Shown: one piece after another, positions 46,501 through 55,558 of the stretch | Layout: every line of letters begins with the position of its first letter | Position numbering within the stretch: the first letter of the stretch is position 1 | Assembly (NCBI GenBank): GCA_050247235.1 | Contig: JBFWUN010000012.1 | Span: 34,463 to 98,462, forward strand | Source: CAIKBL01 sp050247235 | GTDB taxonomy: Bacteria > Pseudomonadota > Gammaproteobacteria > Ga0077536 | Length of the DNA: 64,000 bases | Reading direction: 5' to 3' | Notes under the pieces: generated by a model | What the model was told of the DNA's origin: nothing | What the model saw: the letters and a program-made list of their open reading frames with translations, nothing else | Databases searched by the model: none | Translations under genes and position numbers: made by a program

Positions 46501-46710
46501 ACCCCGGACGTGCAGTTCGGCGCGCTGGTCACCGACCAGACGATGCCCCGGATGACGGGCCTCGAACTTGCCCGTGAACTGCGTGCAGCGCGGCCGGAGC
46601 TGCCGGTCCTGCTCTGCACGGGGCTCGCGGATCGCGTGGACACTGCGGAAGCGCAGCGGCTCGGGCGGCTCTGGCTGTTCCTCAAGCCGGTGCCGTTCAG
46701 CGAGTTCATC
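43546..46710 (+). CDS. hybrid sensor histidine kinase, multiple PAS/GAF (3' end in gap)
   Basis: At least 1055 residues, truncated by the assembly gap. Order: PAS (VTDHDGTIVEVNDAFCRLCGF, about 35-150), GAF-like (about 160-295), PAS (FALEAAALGMWEWN), PAS (LAIDAAELGLWDWN), PAS (VVDNSPVGIYLADPVGTIVYCNPTI), HisKA (IGALTGGIAHDFNNSLATILGF with the phospho-His) and HATPase (VIVNLVVNARDAI; FEPFFSTKEVGKGSGMGLAVI). A receiver follows (CVLVVDDEPAIVRLL; Asp in LVTDQTMPRMTG; Lys in LFLKPVPF). There is no membrane span, so it is a cytoplasmic sensor. The receiver is nearly complete, so few residues should be missing. The continuous frame through the N run into the next kinase is an artefact. Confidence 0.85.
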
Positions 46711-46810
46711 NNNNNNNNNNNNNNNNNNNNNNNNNNNNNNNNNNNNNNNNNNNNNNNNNNNNNNNNNNNNNNNNNNNNNNNNNNNNNNNNNNNNNNNNNN
46801 NNNNNNNNNN
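46711..46810. other. assembly gap (100 N)
   Basis: Run of 100 N. It hides the stop of the upstream hybrid kinase. A round 100 usually marks unknown length. Confidence 0.95.
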
Positions 46811-46917
46811 CCGCCCGCTGTCGCGCGCCGCCGCGTTTGCCCGATAATCCGCGGTGCGCGCGACAGGTCGCGCGGCCTGCTCGAGGGGGCGATTCCCGTG
46901 ACCATCCGCTTGCCGCC

Positions 46918-49773
46918 ATGGCCTCCCTGACCGCGCGTCGCCGCACGCTCACCGGCGCAACCCTGCGCCAGGCGGCGCTTGGCGTCACTGTCGCCATCGC
47001 GCTCGCCACCGTGGTCGGTCACCAGGTGATCTACCGCGAGATCGAGCAGCGCGTGATCGCGCAGCTCAACCAGTACGTCGTACAGCGCAGCCGCAACGAG
47101 GACGAGGTGTTCCGGCTCGCGCGCGATCTGCAGCACGCGATCCGCGATTTCGTGCTGAGCCGCCTGGCGGAGTACCGCACGCCTGCGGCGCTGGCACGGT
47201 TCGACACGTTGTTCATGCGCTACCCGGACGGCGCCGTGCGCAGCCGCCCCGCGGCGACTGCCGAACCGGTTCCCGTCACCGGGTGGCTGCATCGCGACAC
47301 GCCGCTCACCGAGGAACTGCGCCAGCGCATGGTGCTTTTCCACGACGTGGTGCAGCAGTTCAAGCCGAGCGCGCTGGTGCGCTTCGCGGACATCTACTTC
47401 ACGGCGCCGGACCAGCTCAACCTCGGCACGGACCCGCCGGGCCTGACCCTGTGGGCGATGACGGTCCCCGCGGATTTCGACCAGAACGCGGAAGAGTGGG
47501 CGCAGATCGTCGCGTCCGCGCACAATCCCGCGCGCGAGACCGCGTGGACCGGTGTCTACATCGATCCCGTGTGGGACAAGCCGATGGTGACCGTGGCAAC
47601 GCCGATCGATCACGCGGGACGGCATCTCGGCAGCATCAGCTTCGATCACATGATCGATGACCTGATCGCGACCTTGCTCGCGACCGGTCTCGCAGGCGCG
47701 CGGCACATGGTGTTCCAGGCCGACGGGCGGCTGATCGCGCATTCCTCGAAGATGGACGAGATCGCCGCTGCGGGCGGACGCTTCTTCATGGGGCAGACCC
47801 AGGATCCGGAACTGCGCGCGTTGTACGAGGCGGTGCGCAACGGCGCGCTGGCGCAGCGCGCGGGGTACGATCCGGTCTCGGATCAGTACTACGCGATCAG
47901 CCGCCTCACCGGTCCCTCGTGGTACTACGCATCGTCCATTTCCGGTGCGCGCGTGCGGCGCCAGGCCTTCGCGGCGTCGCAGTGGGTACTCTGGAGCGGG
48001 CTGGGTGCCTTCGCGCTGCTGGTGCCGGCGCTCGCGATGATCGTGCGCCGCCGGATCGCGGTGCCGCTCGCCGAGCTGACCTCGGCCGCCGAGCAGATCG
48101 CGGCCGGTGAGCAGATTTCCCACCTGGTGCCCGGCACGCACGTCGAACTCGCGCGGCTCGCCGGCGCGTTCAATCACATGGCCGATCGCATCGCCCAGCG
48201 CGACGCTGCGCTGCGCGATGAGAAGGCGGGATTGCAGGCAGCGCTCGACGACCGCCGCAACACCGAGGAACGCTGGCGCGCGATGACCGAGCACCTGTCC
48301 GATTTCATCGTGGTACTGGACGCGGACCTGCGCAACATCTACGTCAGCCCCAACATGCATCGCATCCTCGGCTACGACGCCGACGAACGCCTCGGGAACA
48401 CCGGGTTCGACCTCGTGTACCCGGAGGAACTGCCCGCGGTACGCCAGCAGATCGCGACGGCGCTCGCGCGGCCGGGCGTCGAGACCCACCCGTTCCGCTA
48501 CCGGATGCGCTGCCGTAACGGGGAATACAAGTTCCTCGAGGCGACGTGGACCAACCTGCTCGACAACCCGGCGGTGCGCGGCATCATCTCGAACGTGCGA
48601 GACGTCACTGACATCGTGCGGGCCGAGGCGGAGATCGCCCAGCAGCGGGAAGCGCTCTACCAGGCCGAGAAGCTGTCCGCGATGGGATCGCTGCTCGCGG
48701 GCGTGGCCCACGAGCTCAACAATCCGCTGTCGGTGGTCGTAGGGCGCGCGACGATGCTCGAAGACGAAGCGGAGGATGCACAGACCCGACGGGCGGCGCA
48801 GAAGATCCGCGTGGCGGCCGAGCGCTGCGCGCGCATCGTGAAGTCATTCCTCGCAATGGCGCGCCGACAGAAACCGAACTTCTCGCCGCTCGCGATCGCG
48901 CAGGTCATCGACGGCGCGCTGGAGATGGTGGAGTACGGCCTGCGCAGTCACGGGATCACGGTCGACGTGCGGTACGAGGACGGACTGCCCGAGATCGCCG
49001 GGGACGCGGACCAGCTGCACCAGGTGTTCACCAACACGTTCGTGAATGCCCAGCACGCGATGGCCGACGTGTCGGGGCGCCGCGTGCTGACCATCCACGT
49101 GCATCACGATCGCGCGGAGGACGTGATCGTGGTCGATGTCGGTGACACCGGCACCGGCATGTCACCCGAAGTGCTGGCGCGCGCGTTCGATCCCTATTTC
49201 ACGACCAAGCCGCTCGGCAAGGGGACCGGGGTTGGCCTGTCGGTAAGTCTGGGCATCGTGCAGGCGCACGGGGGGCGGATGTCCGCGCGCAACGTGGAGT
49301 CCGGGGGCACCTGCGTGACGGTGGTGCTGCCGGTGGGTCGCGGCGAGCGCGTGGCGGACACGCCGGCGGCCGTGGGGACGACCGACGACGCGCGGTGCCG
49401 CGTGCTGGTCGTGGACGACGAACCGGAAGTCGCCGCGCTGCTCGTGGACATCCTGCGGCGCGCCGGGCACACGGTGGAGGCCACCGCGGGCGGTCGCGCG
49501 GCGCTCGAGCGCCTCGCCGTCATGCCGTTCGACGTGGTGATCACCGACTTGCGCATGCCCGATATCGACGGACGCGCGCTGCTGGACGAGATCGCGCGAC
49601 GCTGGCCGGCGCTCGTGGCGCGCGTGATCTTCATGACCGGGGACAACCTGAGTCCCGGCATCGCCGAGTTCCTGGCGCCACGCGCGCATGCCGTGATCGA
49701 AAAGCCGTTCCAGCCCGAGGACGTGCGACGCGTGGTGCGGCGGGTGGCGGCAGGCGCGCCGCCACCCGGATGA
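46918..49773 (+). CDS. membrane hybrid histidine kinase (Cache-like, HAMP, PAS, HK, REC)
   Basis: 951 residues from the ATG at 46918. The first span is LRQAALGVTVAIALATVVG, the periplasmic Cache-like sensor covers about residues 40-345 (GVYIDPVWDKPMVTVATPIDHAGRHLG), and the second span is near 360 (VLWSGLGAFALLVPALAMIV). HAMP follows (VPLAELTSAAEQIAAGEQ), then PAS (DFIVVLDADLRNIYVSPNMHRILGY), HisKA (LLAGVAHELNNPLSVVVGR), HATPase (FTNTFVNAQHAM; FDPYFTTKPLGKGTGVGLSV) and a receiver (VLVVDDEPEVAALL; Asp in VVITDLRMPDIDG; Lys in VIEKPF). Earlier in-frame starts could exist in the gap. It probably detects a small ligand in the periplasm. Confidence 0.88.
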   Translation: MASLTARRRTLTGATLRQAALGVTVAIALATVVGHQVIYREIEQRVIAQLNQYVVQRSRNEDEVFRLARDLQHAIRDFVLSRLAEYRTPAALARFDTLFMRYPDGAVRSRPAATAEPVPVTGWLHRDTPLTEELRQRMVLFHDVVQQFKPSALVRFADIYFTAPDQLNLGTDPPGLTLWAMTVPADFDQNAEEWAQIVASAHNPARETAWTGVYIDPVWDKPMVTVATPIDHAGRHLGSISFDHMIDDLIATLLATGLAGARHMVFQADGRLIAHSSKMDEIAAAGGRFFMGQTQDPELRALYEAVRNGALAQRAGYDPVSDQYYAISRLTGPSWYYASSISGARVRRQAFAASQWVLWSGLGAFALLVPALAMIVRRRIAVPLAELTSAAEQIAAGEQISHLVPGTHVELARLAGAFNHMADRIAQRDAALRDEKAGLQAALDDRRNTEERWRAMTEHLSDFIVVLDADLRNIYVSPNMHRILGYDADERLGNTGFDLVYPEELPAVRQQIATALARPGVETHPFRYRMRCRNGEYKFLEATWTNLLDNPAVRGIISNVRDVTDIVRAEAEIAQQREALYQAEKLSAMGSLLAGVAHELNNPLSVVVGRATMLEDEAEDAQTRRAAQKIRVAAERCARIVKSFLAMARRQKPNFSPLAIAQVIDGALEMVEYGLRSHGITVDVRYEDGLPEIAGDADQLHQVFTNTFVNAQHAMADVSGRRVLTIHVHHDRAEDVIVVDVGDTGTGMSPEVLARAFDPYFTTKPLGKGTGVGLSVSLGIVQAHGGRMSARNVESGGTCVTVVLPVGRGERVADTPAAVGTTDDARCRVLVVDDEPEVAALLVDILRRAGHTVEATAGGRAALERLAVMPFDVVITDLRMPDIDGRALLDEIARRWPALVARVIFMTGDNLSPGIAEFLAPRAHAVIEKPFQPEDVRRVVRRVAAGAPPPG

Positions 49774-49782
49774 GCCGCGGGA

Positions 49783-50859
49783 TCAGGCCCACGGCGCGCG
49801 TTCGAGCGCGCGCGCGAGCAGGGTGCCCGCGAGTCCCGCCAGGCTGACCATCGCCGCGCCGGCCACCCATGTCGAGCGGCGTGCCGATTTCGCCGGCGGG
49901 CCGTGCCGGAACAGCGCGCGACAGGTCCCCGCGATCGCATCGATGTGGCGGTGATCAGTCCCGCAGCAGCCGCCGAGCACGTTCAGTCTCGGCAGATCGA
50001 CGAGCAGGGACACGTGCGCCCACGCGAGCGCTTCCGGATCCCCCGCGTCGAGTTCGGTGGCGGCATCGAGTTCCGCGTGGCTCCGGTGCGAAGCGTTGAC
50101 GCGCAGCCCCTGGAGGCGTCGCGCGACCGGGCCCAGGGCCTGGAGCACCGGCGCGAAATGCGCCGGGTGCGCACAGTTCAGCAGGTAGTACGCCGGGTAT
50201 GCGCCGGTGACGGCATCCACCCGCTCGAGCGCCGCCCGCAGCGGTTCACCGCTCGGCAGCCGGCCGTCGGTTTCCACCGTGAACGCGATCGCGCACGGCA
50301 GTCCGACCCGCCGCGCAGCCTGCGCGATGCCGATCGCCTCCTCGGTGTAGTTCATCGTCATCGCGGTCACCATGTCGGCGGACGTGTCCGCGAACGTTCC
50401 GATCTGCACGGCGTGGTAGGCCTCCGCGTCGGCGATCGACATCTGCCGTTCGGCGACGTAACCGTCGCCGCGCGGGCCGATGCACCCGCTGACGACCACT
50501 GGCCCGGTCAGGCGTTCGGCGGCCGCGCGGCGCAGGGTCTCGAGCTCCGCGATCGCACGCCGGTTCACCGCTGCCAGCGCCTCGGGTCCGTAGCCGACCT
50601 GCGCGCCCCAGTCGGCGTTCGCGCGCCACGTGGGGCTTTCCAGGATGAATCCCGTGTCGTGACGGGCGGCGAGATCGAGGTAACGCTCGTAGTAGCCCCG
50701 CAGGCTGCGCACGCCGTCCGGCGTGTCGAGCAACGGGAACGCGGCGAATGCCGGCAGCGTGCGGCCTTCGTGATAGATGAGCGTGGTCTCGAGTCCGCCG
50801 TCGGTCAGGAACAGGGTGGCGGGGTCGAGCTGTGGCAGGTGGCGACGATAGAGCGACAT
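49783..50859 (-). CDS. homocysteine S-methyltransferase-family protein
   Basis: 358 residues, GGAGG six bases before the ATG. The N-terminus LFLTDGGLETTLIYHEG, GCIGPRGDGY, AIAFTVETDGRLPSGEPL and the zinc ligands LLNCAHPAHF (Cys) and LGGCCGTDHRHI (Cys-Cys) are family features. The activity is methyl transfer to homocysteine or a related thiol from S-methylmethionine, betaine or similar. The last 30 residues (STWVAGAAMVSLAGLAGTLLARAL) look like a membrane anchor, unusual for this soluble family. The gene is convergent with the preceding kinase gene. Confidence 0.87.
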   Translation of the reverse strand: MSLYRRHLPQLDPATLFLTDGGLETTLIYHEGRTLPAFAAFPLLDTPDGVRSLRGYYERYLDLAARHDTGFILESPTWRANADWGAQVGYGPEALAAVNRRAIAELETLRRAAAERLTGPVVVSGCIGPRGDGYVAERQMSIADAEAYHAVQIGTFADTSADMVTAMTMNYTEEAIGIAQAARRVGLPCAIAFTVETDGRLPSGEPLRAALERVDAVTGAYPAYYLLNCAHPAHFAPVLQALGPVARRLQGLRVNASHRSHAELDAATELDAGDPEALAWAHVSLLVDLPRLNVLGGCCGTDHRHIDAIAGTCRALFRHGPPAKSARRSTWVAGAAMVSLAGLAGTLLARALERAPWA

Positions 50860-51024
50860 GGGCAACCTCCTCGGGAACCGGGTGGGGCGCGGACCCCATG
50901 GGTGCCGCATCCCCGTGCCCGGCAGAATCGGCGCGCCGGGTTGCGACCGGATGTCGTGCCCGCGCGGGAATGTCGGAGGAATGTTTCGATTGTTTCAGCG
51001 CGCCGCTGCCGCCGCGGCGGTGGG

Positions 51025-51741
51025 TCAGGGATTCCCGGGGCGCCGCTGGACGTACATGTAGCCGGCGCCGCGTACCGTCTTGATGATTTCCGGCTTGTCG
51101 GGACAGGGCTCGATCTTGCGGCGCAGGCGGGCGATCCGGATGTCGATGCTGCGGTCGAACGGGTCGACGTCCGGACTGCCCGTCGCGGCCAGGATCTCGT
51201 CGCGGGTGAACACCCGGTTGGGATGTTCGGCAAACAGCCGGAGCAGCGCGCATTCGTGCGGCGTGAGCGCAACTTCCTGGCCGTCCGCCGCCACCAGCCG
51301 CCGCGTGTCGGGATCGAAGCGGCAGGCGCCGAACGGGACGCCCGACACGTCCGATGCGGCACCGGTATCCGGTGAGAACCGCCGCAGCAGGGCACGGATG
51401 CGCGCCAGCAGCTCGCGCGGATCGAACGGCTTGGGCATGTAGTCGTCCGCGCCGACCTCGAGACCGATCACGCGGTCCACCGCGTCGCTGGCGGCCGTCA
51501 GCATGATGATCGCGATGTCGTGGTGTTCACGCAGATGGCGCGCGAGGCTGAGGCCGTCCTCTCCCGGCATCTGGATGTCGAGGACCGCGAGCTGCACGGC
51601 GTGGGACTGCATCAGCACGCGCGCGGCGGCGCCGTCCGCCGCCTCCAGCACGTGGAACCCCTTGCCGCCGAGATACTCGACGAGCATCTCGCGCAGCTCG
51701 GTCTCATCGTCGACGACCAGGATGGCGGGGGTATCGGTCAT
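51025..51741 (-). CDS. OmpR-family response regulator
   Basis: 238 residues from MTDTPAILVVDDETE. The receiver has Asp55 in LAVLDIQMPGEDG, Thr in IIMLTAAS and Lys in YMPKPFDPRE. The C-terminal winged-helix (trans_reg_C) domain includes VALTPHECALLRLFAEHPNRVFTRDEIL, FDRSIDIRIARLRRKIE and IIKTVRGAGYMYV. The likely partners are the adjacent hybrid kinases, particularly the one at 52285-55458 on the same strand, but a YheU gene lies between. The 165 bases to the methyltransferase gene show nothing else. Confidence 0.92.
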   Translation of the reverse strand: MTDTPAILVVDDETELREMLVEYLGGKGFHVLEAADGAAARVLMQSHAVQLAVLDIQMPGEDGLSLARHLREHHDIAIIMLTAASDAVDRVIGLEVGADDYMPKPFDPRELLARIRALLRRFSPDTGAASDVSGVPFGACRFDPDTRRLVAADGQEVALTPHECALLRLFAEHPNRVFTRDEILAATGSPDVDPFDRSIDIRIARLRRKIEPCPDKPEIIKTVRGAGYMYVQRRPGNP

Positions 51742-51866
51742 GGACTGAACGGGGTTGCCGCGGGAGCCGCGCCCAGCGGCCGCAGGCACCCCGCGACCCG
51801 GCGCGATCGGCCAACACGATGACCTTGTTCGAGCTGGACGGACGACTGTGGCATGGCCGGCTCCGT

Positions 51867-52124
51867 TCACGCGGGATCCTGGCCCGAGTATAGGCCCGAC
51901 GTGCGCACGATATCGACGGTGCCGGCGTCGGGATCGAAGACGATCGTCGCGTCGCCGCGGACGAGCTGCGCGTGCACGTGGGCCACCTTGTCCGCGAGTG
52001 AATACTCATGCGACCCGTAATCCGTGCCTTCGCGCAGTACGAAGGCCTCGATCACGCCGCGCAGCGCGGTGTCGGACAGCGCCGTGTGCGGCACGATGAC
52101 GGGCGCGGTGTCAGAGCCGGACAT
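51867..52124 (-). CDS. YheU/UPF0270-family protein
   Basis: 85 residues: VIVPHTALSDTALRGVIEAFVLREGTDYGSHEYSLADKVAHVHAQLVRGDATIVFDPDAGTVDIV. The block EAFVLREGTDYG and the following KV..V..QL..G.A is the YheU (UPF0270) signature, a small gammaproteobacterial family of unknown function. The ATG at 52124 gives the family length plus about six residues. Confidence 0.88.
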   Translation of the reverse strand: MSGSDTAPVIVPHTALSDTALRGVIEAFVLREGTDYGSHEYSLADKVAHVHAQLVRGDATIVFDPDAGTVDIVRTSGLYSGQDPA

Positions 52125-52284
52125 GGACCTGCGATCCTGCGTGGGGACGCCGATCCTAGGAATCCATCACGGGAGCTGTCCACGGTTTTCGCGGCGGTCC
52201 CGACGTGCCAAGGCCGCGCGTGCCCGGTACGCGCGGGAGTCGAATCCTCGGTGCCGATACGCGTGCCCGGTGCGAGCCGGCGGC

Positions 52285-55200
52285 TCAGGCGGTGGCGGTT
52301 GCGTGCAGCGGGGTGTCCAGCACGGCGCGCAGTGCGGCGCAGACTCGCGCGTACTCCACTTCCAGCGCCTGCGCGGGCGCGTCGAGTTCGCCCTGCGCGC
52401 CAGCGCGCGCGGCCTGTTCGAGCGTCACGCACAGCGCGGCGAGCGCGTCCGCACCGAGATTCGCGCTGCTCGACTTCAACGTGTGCGCCGCGCGGTGCAC
52501 GCGTGCCGGATCGCCGGTCGCGCACGCGGCCGCGATCTCGTCCACCAGTCCGCGCGAGCTCTGCAGGTACAGTTCGACGAGCCGGCGGAAGAAGTCCGGC
52601 CGTTCCGGCCGCTGCAGCGCGCGCACATCGGCGAGCGTGACCGGGTTCAGCGGCGCATCGCCGGTCGCGTCGGGACGGATGGCAGGGACTGCGATCGTCA
52701 TCGCCGTGTCCTTCGCAGGCGGCGCCCAGCGGGCGAGCTGTTCGCGCAGCGCCTCCTCCGAGAAAGGTTTGCTGAGATAGTCGTCCATGCCTGCGGCGAG
52801 GCAGCGCGCGCGGTCGCCCGGCAGCGCGTTGGCGGTCAGCGCCACGATCGGCAGCCGCGGCTGCGCGCATTCGCATTCCCATGTGCGGATCTGCCGGGTG
52901 GCCTCGAAGCCGTCGCACCCCGGCATCTGGCAGTCCATCAGCACGAGGTCGATGCCGCGCGCAGGTTCGGGCCGGGTGGCGCACGCGATCGCCCGCGCGC
53001 CGTCCTCCGCGAGTTCGACCACGCACCCGGCTTTCTCCAGCATCAGCCGGGCGAGCTCCCGGTTCACGGGATTGTCCTCCGCGAGCAGCACGCGCAGACC
53101 CTCGCAGGAGGCCGCCACGGAAGTGGCCGGTGGCTCCGCCGCCGCGTCGTGACGGGCATGCAGGACCCCGAGCAACGCGCGGTGGAGTTCACGCCGGCGC
53201 ACGGGCTTGGTGAGTGCCACGCGGACATCCAGGTGGGCCTGCCGATCGGCGGTGATCGCTTCCCCGACGGAGCTCAGCAGCACCGCCGGAAGCGGAGTCG
53301 CGATGCGGTCCCGCAGTTCGGTCAGCAGCGCCACCCCGTCCATTCCGGGCATCTGGTAGTCGACGATGAGCAGATCCACCGGCGCAGCCGCCAGGCGCTC
53401 CGCGGTGAGCCGCGCAAGCGCGTCCGCGCCGCTGCCAAACGTCTCGCACCGGGCACCCCAATGGGTGAGCTGCTGCTGCAGGATCTCGCGGTTGGTGGCG
53501 TTGTCGTCGACCACGAGCACCCGCCAGGGCCCGAGTTCCTCCGGGGCATCGGCCACGACCTCCTGCGCCGCCCGTGCCAGTGCAAGCCGGAACGAGAACC
53601 TCGAACCCTGGTCCGGTACCGAGCTTACCTCCAGCCGGCTGTCCATCTGGCCGAGGATGTTGTTGCAGATCGAGAGTCCAAGGCCCGTGCCACCGTAGCG
53701 CCGAGTGGTGGAACCATCCGCCTGCCTGAACGGCTCGAAGATATGCCCGAGCGCGTCCGCCGGGATCCCGATACCGGTGTCCTCCACGACGAAGTCCAGC
53801 ACCTGGCCCGCGGCGGAGTCCGCTGCACGGCGCACGTGCACGCGCACTTCGCCGGTGGCGGTGAACTTGATCGCGTTGCCCACCAGGTTGGTCAGCACCT
53901 GGCGGAGCCGCACGCCATCCGCGTGGAACGCCGGCGCGCAGGCCTCGTCGTAGTCGAGCGTCAGCTCCAGTCCCTTGGCGGCGGCTGCGCCGGCAAGCGT
54001 CGCCAGGGTGTCTTCCACGATCTCGCGCAGTTCGAAATCGTACGGGTTCAGCACCAGCTTGCCGGACTCGATCTTGGAGAAGTCGAGGATATCGTTGATC
54101 ACCGACAGCAGGACCTGGCCGGAGCGCTGGATCGTCTGCGCGAAGCGGCGCTGGGTGTCGTCGAGCGCGGTGCCGAGCAGGAGTTCGGCCATGCCCATCA
54201 CGCCGTTCATCGGCGTGCGGATCTCGTGGCTCATGTTGGCGAGGAACTCGGACTTGGCGCGGGACGCGGCGAGCGCGGCATCCCGCGCCTGCTCGAGCGC
54301 GGCGGTGCGTTCACGCACGCGTGACTCGAGTTCCACGTTGCGTTCTTCGACGAGCCGCCGCTGGCGATCGAGCTGGCGTATCGCGAAGCACCCGAGCAGG
54401 CTCAGCGCCGCGATGAAGAGGTCGGCGTTCAGCGCGAGCCGGCGCGCCGCGGCGACGTCGGGCCGGCGCTGGAACGCGCCCGCCGGTTCGCCGGCCCATA
54501 GGACCCAGCCGGCACGGAGATCCCGTACGTTGAGTGCAAGGACTTCGGAGTACGGCAGCGCGGCGGGTCGGCCTTCGATGATCGCGGTGCGATGCCGCGC
54601 CCAGAACCCGCCACCCGCGCGACCCGCGGCGAGCCCGTAGCCGGCGTGGCGGAGCGCCGTCGTATCGTCCGGCAGCAACGCCGTCAGTGCGCGCGTCAGC
54701 ACCACACCGGCCACCAGGCCCTTGTAGGCGTCATCGGGTCCGTAGAACGGCACGGAATACACCAGGCCGGCACGATCCGCGTCATCGGGATCTGCGACGG
54801 AATAGAACCGGTTGTCGCAGGTCACCAGCTCGGGGCTCGCGAGCGTGGGATAGTCGCCGCCACGCAGGTCGGACACGCGCGGATAGCGCGCGTGGAACGT
54901 CTCGTTCTGGTGCCGCATCCAGCGGTATTCGTGGATCTCGATTTCCTCGAGCGCCGGCTGTCCGGAAGGCGTGTCATGTTCGTGCGCGGCGCCATGGTGG
55001 ACCGCGGGGCGCGCGCTGTTCGCACTGTCCTCGCGGTCGGCATTCTGACCCAGGATCAGTTCGTCGAACGTCGTGATGGGAACCTGGAGTTCGCCGGTGC
55101 GCGGATCGATCGCGTCCGGGTCCAGGTCTGCCGGCACGATGTAGATCTCGGATACCGCGAGGTTGCGGGACAGGTTCTGGTAGATCTCCTGCACGGTCTG

Positions 55201-55458
55201 GCGGGCATCTGGCGCGAAATTCTCTGCGTAGCGATCGATGCTCCGGACACCGGGAAGGCGCGCGATCAGCTGCAGCCCCTGGAAGAGGTCCCGCAGCGTA
55301 CCTTCGATCTTGTGCGCAGTCGCGCGTGTCGCCTCGTGGCGTTCGGTGCGGTAGTGCTCGAGCGCGGTGAGCAGGTCCCGGTGCAGCCGCCAGTGCACGG
55401 CCACCACGAGCCCGATGCCGACCAGGAGCACGATCAGCTGGGCACGCAGCAGGGCGGC
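52285..55458 (-). CDS. BarA/RpfC-type hybrid sensor kinase with Hpt (5' end in gap)
   Basis: About 1058 visible residues; the start is in the N run. Order: first span (LRAQLIVLLVGIGLVVAVHW), a long periplasmic sensor region, second span (LALNADLFIAALSLLGCFAI), HisKA (FLANMSHEIRTPMNGVMGMAEL), HATPase (VLTNLVGNAIKFTATGEV; FEPFRQADGSTTRRYGGTGLGLSI), receiver 1 (RVLVVDDNATNREIL; Asp in LLIVDYQMPGMDG) and receiver 2 (LRVLLAEDNPVNRELARLM; Asp in LVLMDCQMPGCDG). A C-terminal Hpt follows (ARVHRAAHTLKSSSANLGADAL). This is a full His-Asp-His phosphorelay in one protein. The terminal Asp would be in a separate regulator, possibly the OmpR-type one downstream. Confidence 0.88.
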   Translation of the reverse strand, partial: AALLRAQLIVLLVGIGLVVAVHWRLHRDLLTALEHYRTERHEATRATAHKIEGTLRDLFQGLQLIARLPGVRSIDRYAENFAPDARQTVQEIYQNLSRNLAVSEIYIVPADLDPDAIDPRTGELQVPITTFDELILGQNADREDSANSARPAVHHGAAHEHDTPSGQPALEEIEIHEYRWMRHQNETFHARYPRVSDLRGGDYPTLASPELVTCDNRFYSVADPDDADRAGLVYSVPFYGPDDAYKGLVAGVVLTRALTALLPDDTTALRHAGYGLAAGRAGGGFWARHRTAIIEGRPAALPYSEVLALNVRDLRAGWVLWAGEPAGAFQRRPDVAAARRLALNADLFIAALSLLGCFAIRQLDRQRRLVEERNVELESRVRERTAALEQARDAALAASRAKSEFLANMSHEIRTPMNGVMGMAELLLGTALDDTQRRFAQTIQRSGQVLLSVINDILDFSKIESGKLVLNPYDFELREIVEDTLATLAGAAAAKGLELTLDYDEACAPAFHADGVRLRQVLTNLVGNAIKFTATGEVRVHVRRAADSAAGQVLDFVVEDTGIGIPADALGHIFEPFRQADGSTTRRYGGTGLGLSICNNILGQMDSRLEVSSVPDQGSRFSFRLALARAAQEVVADAPEELGPWRVLVVDDNATNREILQQQLTHWGARCETFGSGADALARLTAERLAAAPVDLLIVDYQMPGMDGVALLTELRDRIATPLPAVLLSSVGEAITADRQAHLDVRVALTKPVRRRELHRALLGVLHARHDAAAEPPATSVAASCEGLRVLLAEDNPVNRELARLMLEKAGCVVELAEDGARAIACATRPEPARGIDLVLMDCQMPGCDGFEATRQIRTWECECAQPRLPIVALTANALPGDRARCLAAGMDDYLSKPFSEEALREQLARWAPPAKDTAMTIAVPAIRPDATGDAPLNPVTLADVRALQRPERPDFFRRLVELYLQSSRGLVDEIAAACATGDPARVHRAAHTLKSSSANLGADALAALCVTLEQAARAGAQGELDAPAQALEVEYARVCAALRAVLDTPLHATATA

Positions 55459-55558
55459 NNNNNNNNNNNNNNNNNNNNNNNNNNNNNNNNNNNNNNNNNN
55501 NNNNNNNNNNNNNNNNNNNNNNNNNNNNNNNNNNNNNNNNNNNNNNNNNNNNNNNNNN
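55459..55558. other. assembly gap (100 N)
   Basis: Run of 100 N between two divergent genes. It hides the start of the hybrid kinase, the start and signal peptide of the RND adaptor, and their shared promoter region. Confidence 0.95.

Noticed and set aside
44179..48711. Minus-strand open frame of 1510 residues
   Set aside because: Antisense to two well-supported histidine kinases; Arg/His-rich composition typical of GC-rich shadow frames, no domain recognised.
43546..49773. One giant 2075-residue kinase across the N run
   Set aside because: The frame stays open by chance through 100 N. A receiver nearly ends before the gap and a new N-terminal membrane span begins after 46918, so two genes are far more likely.
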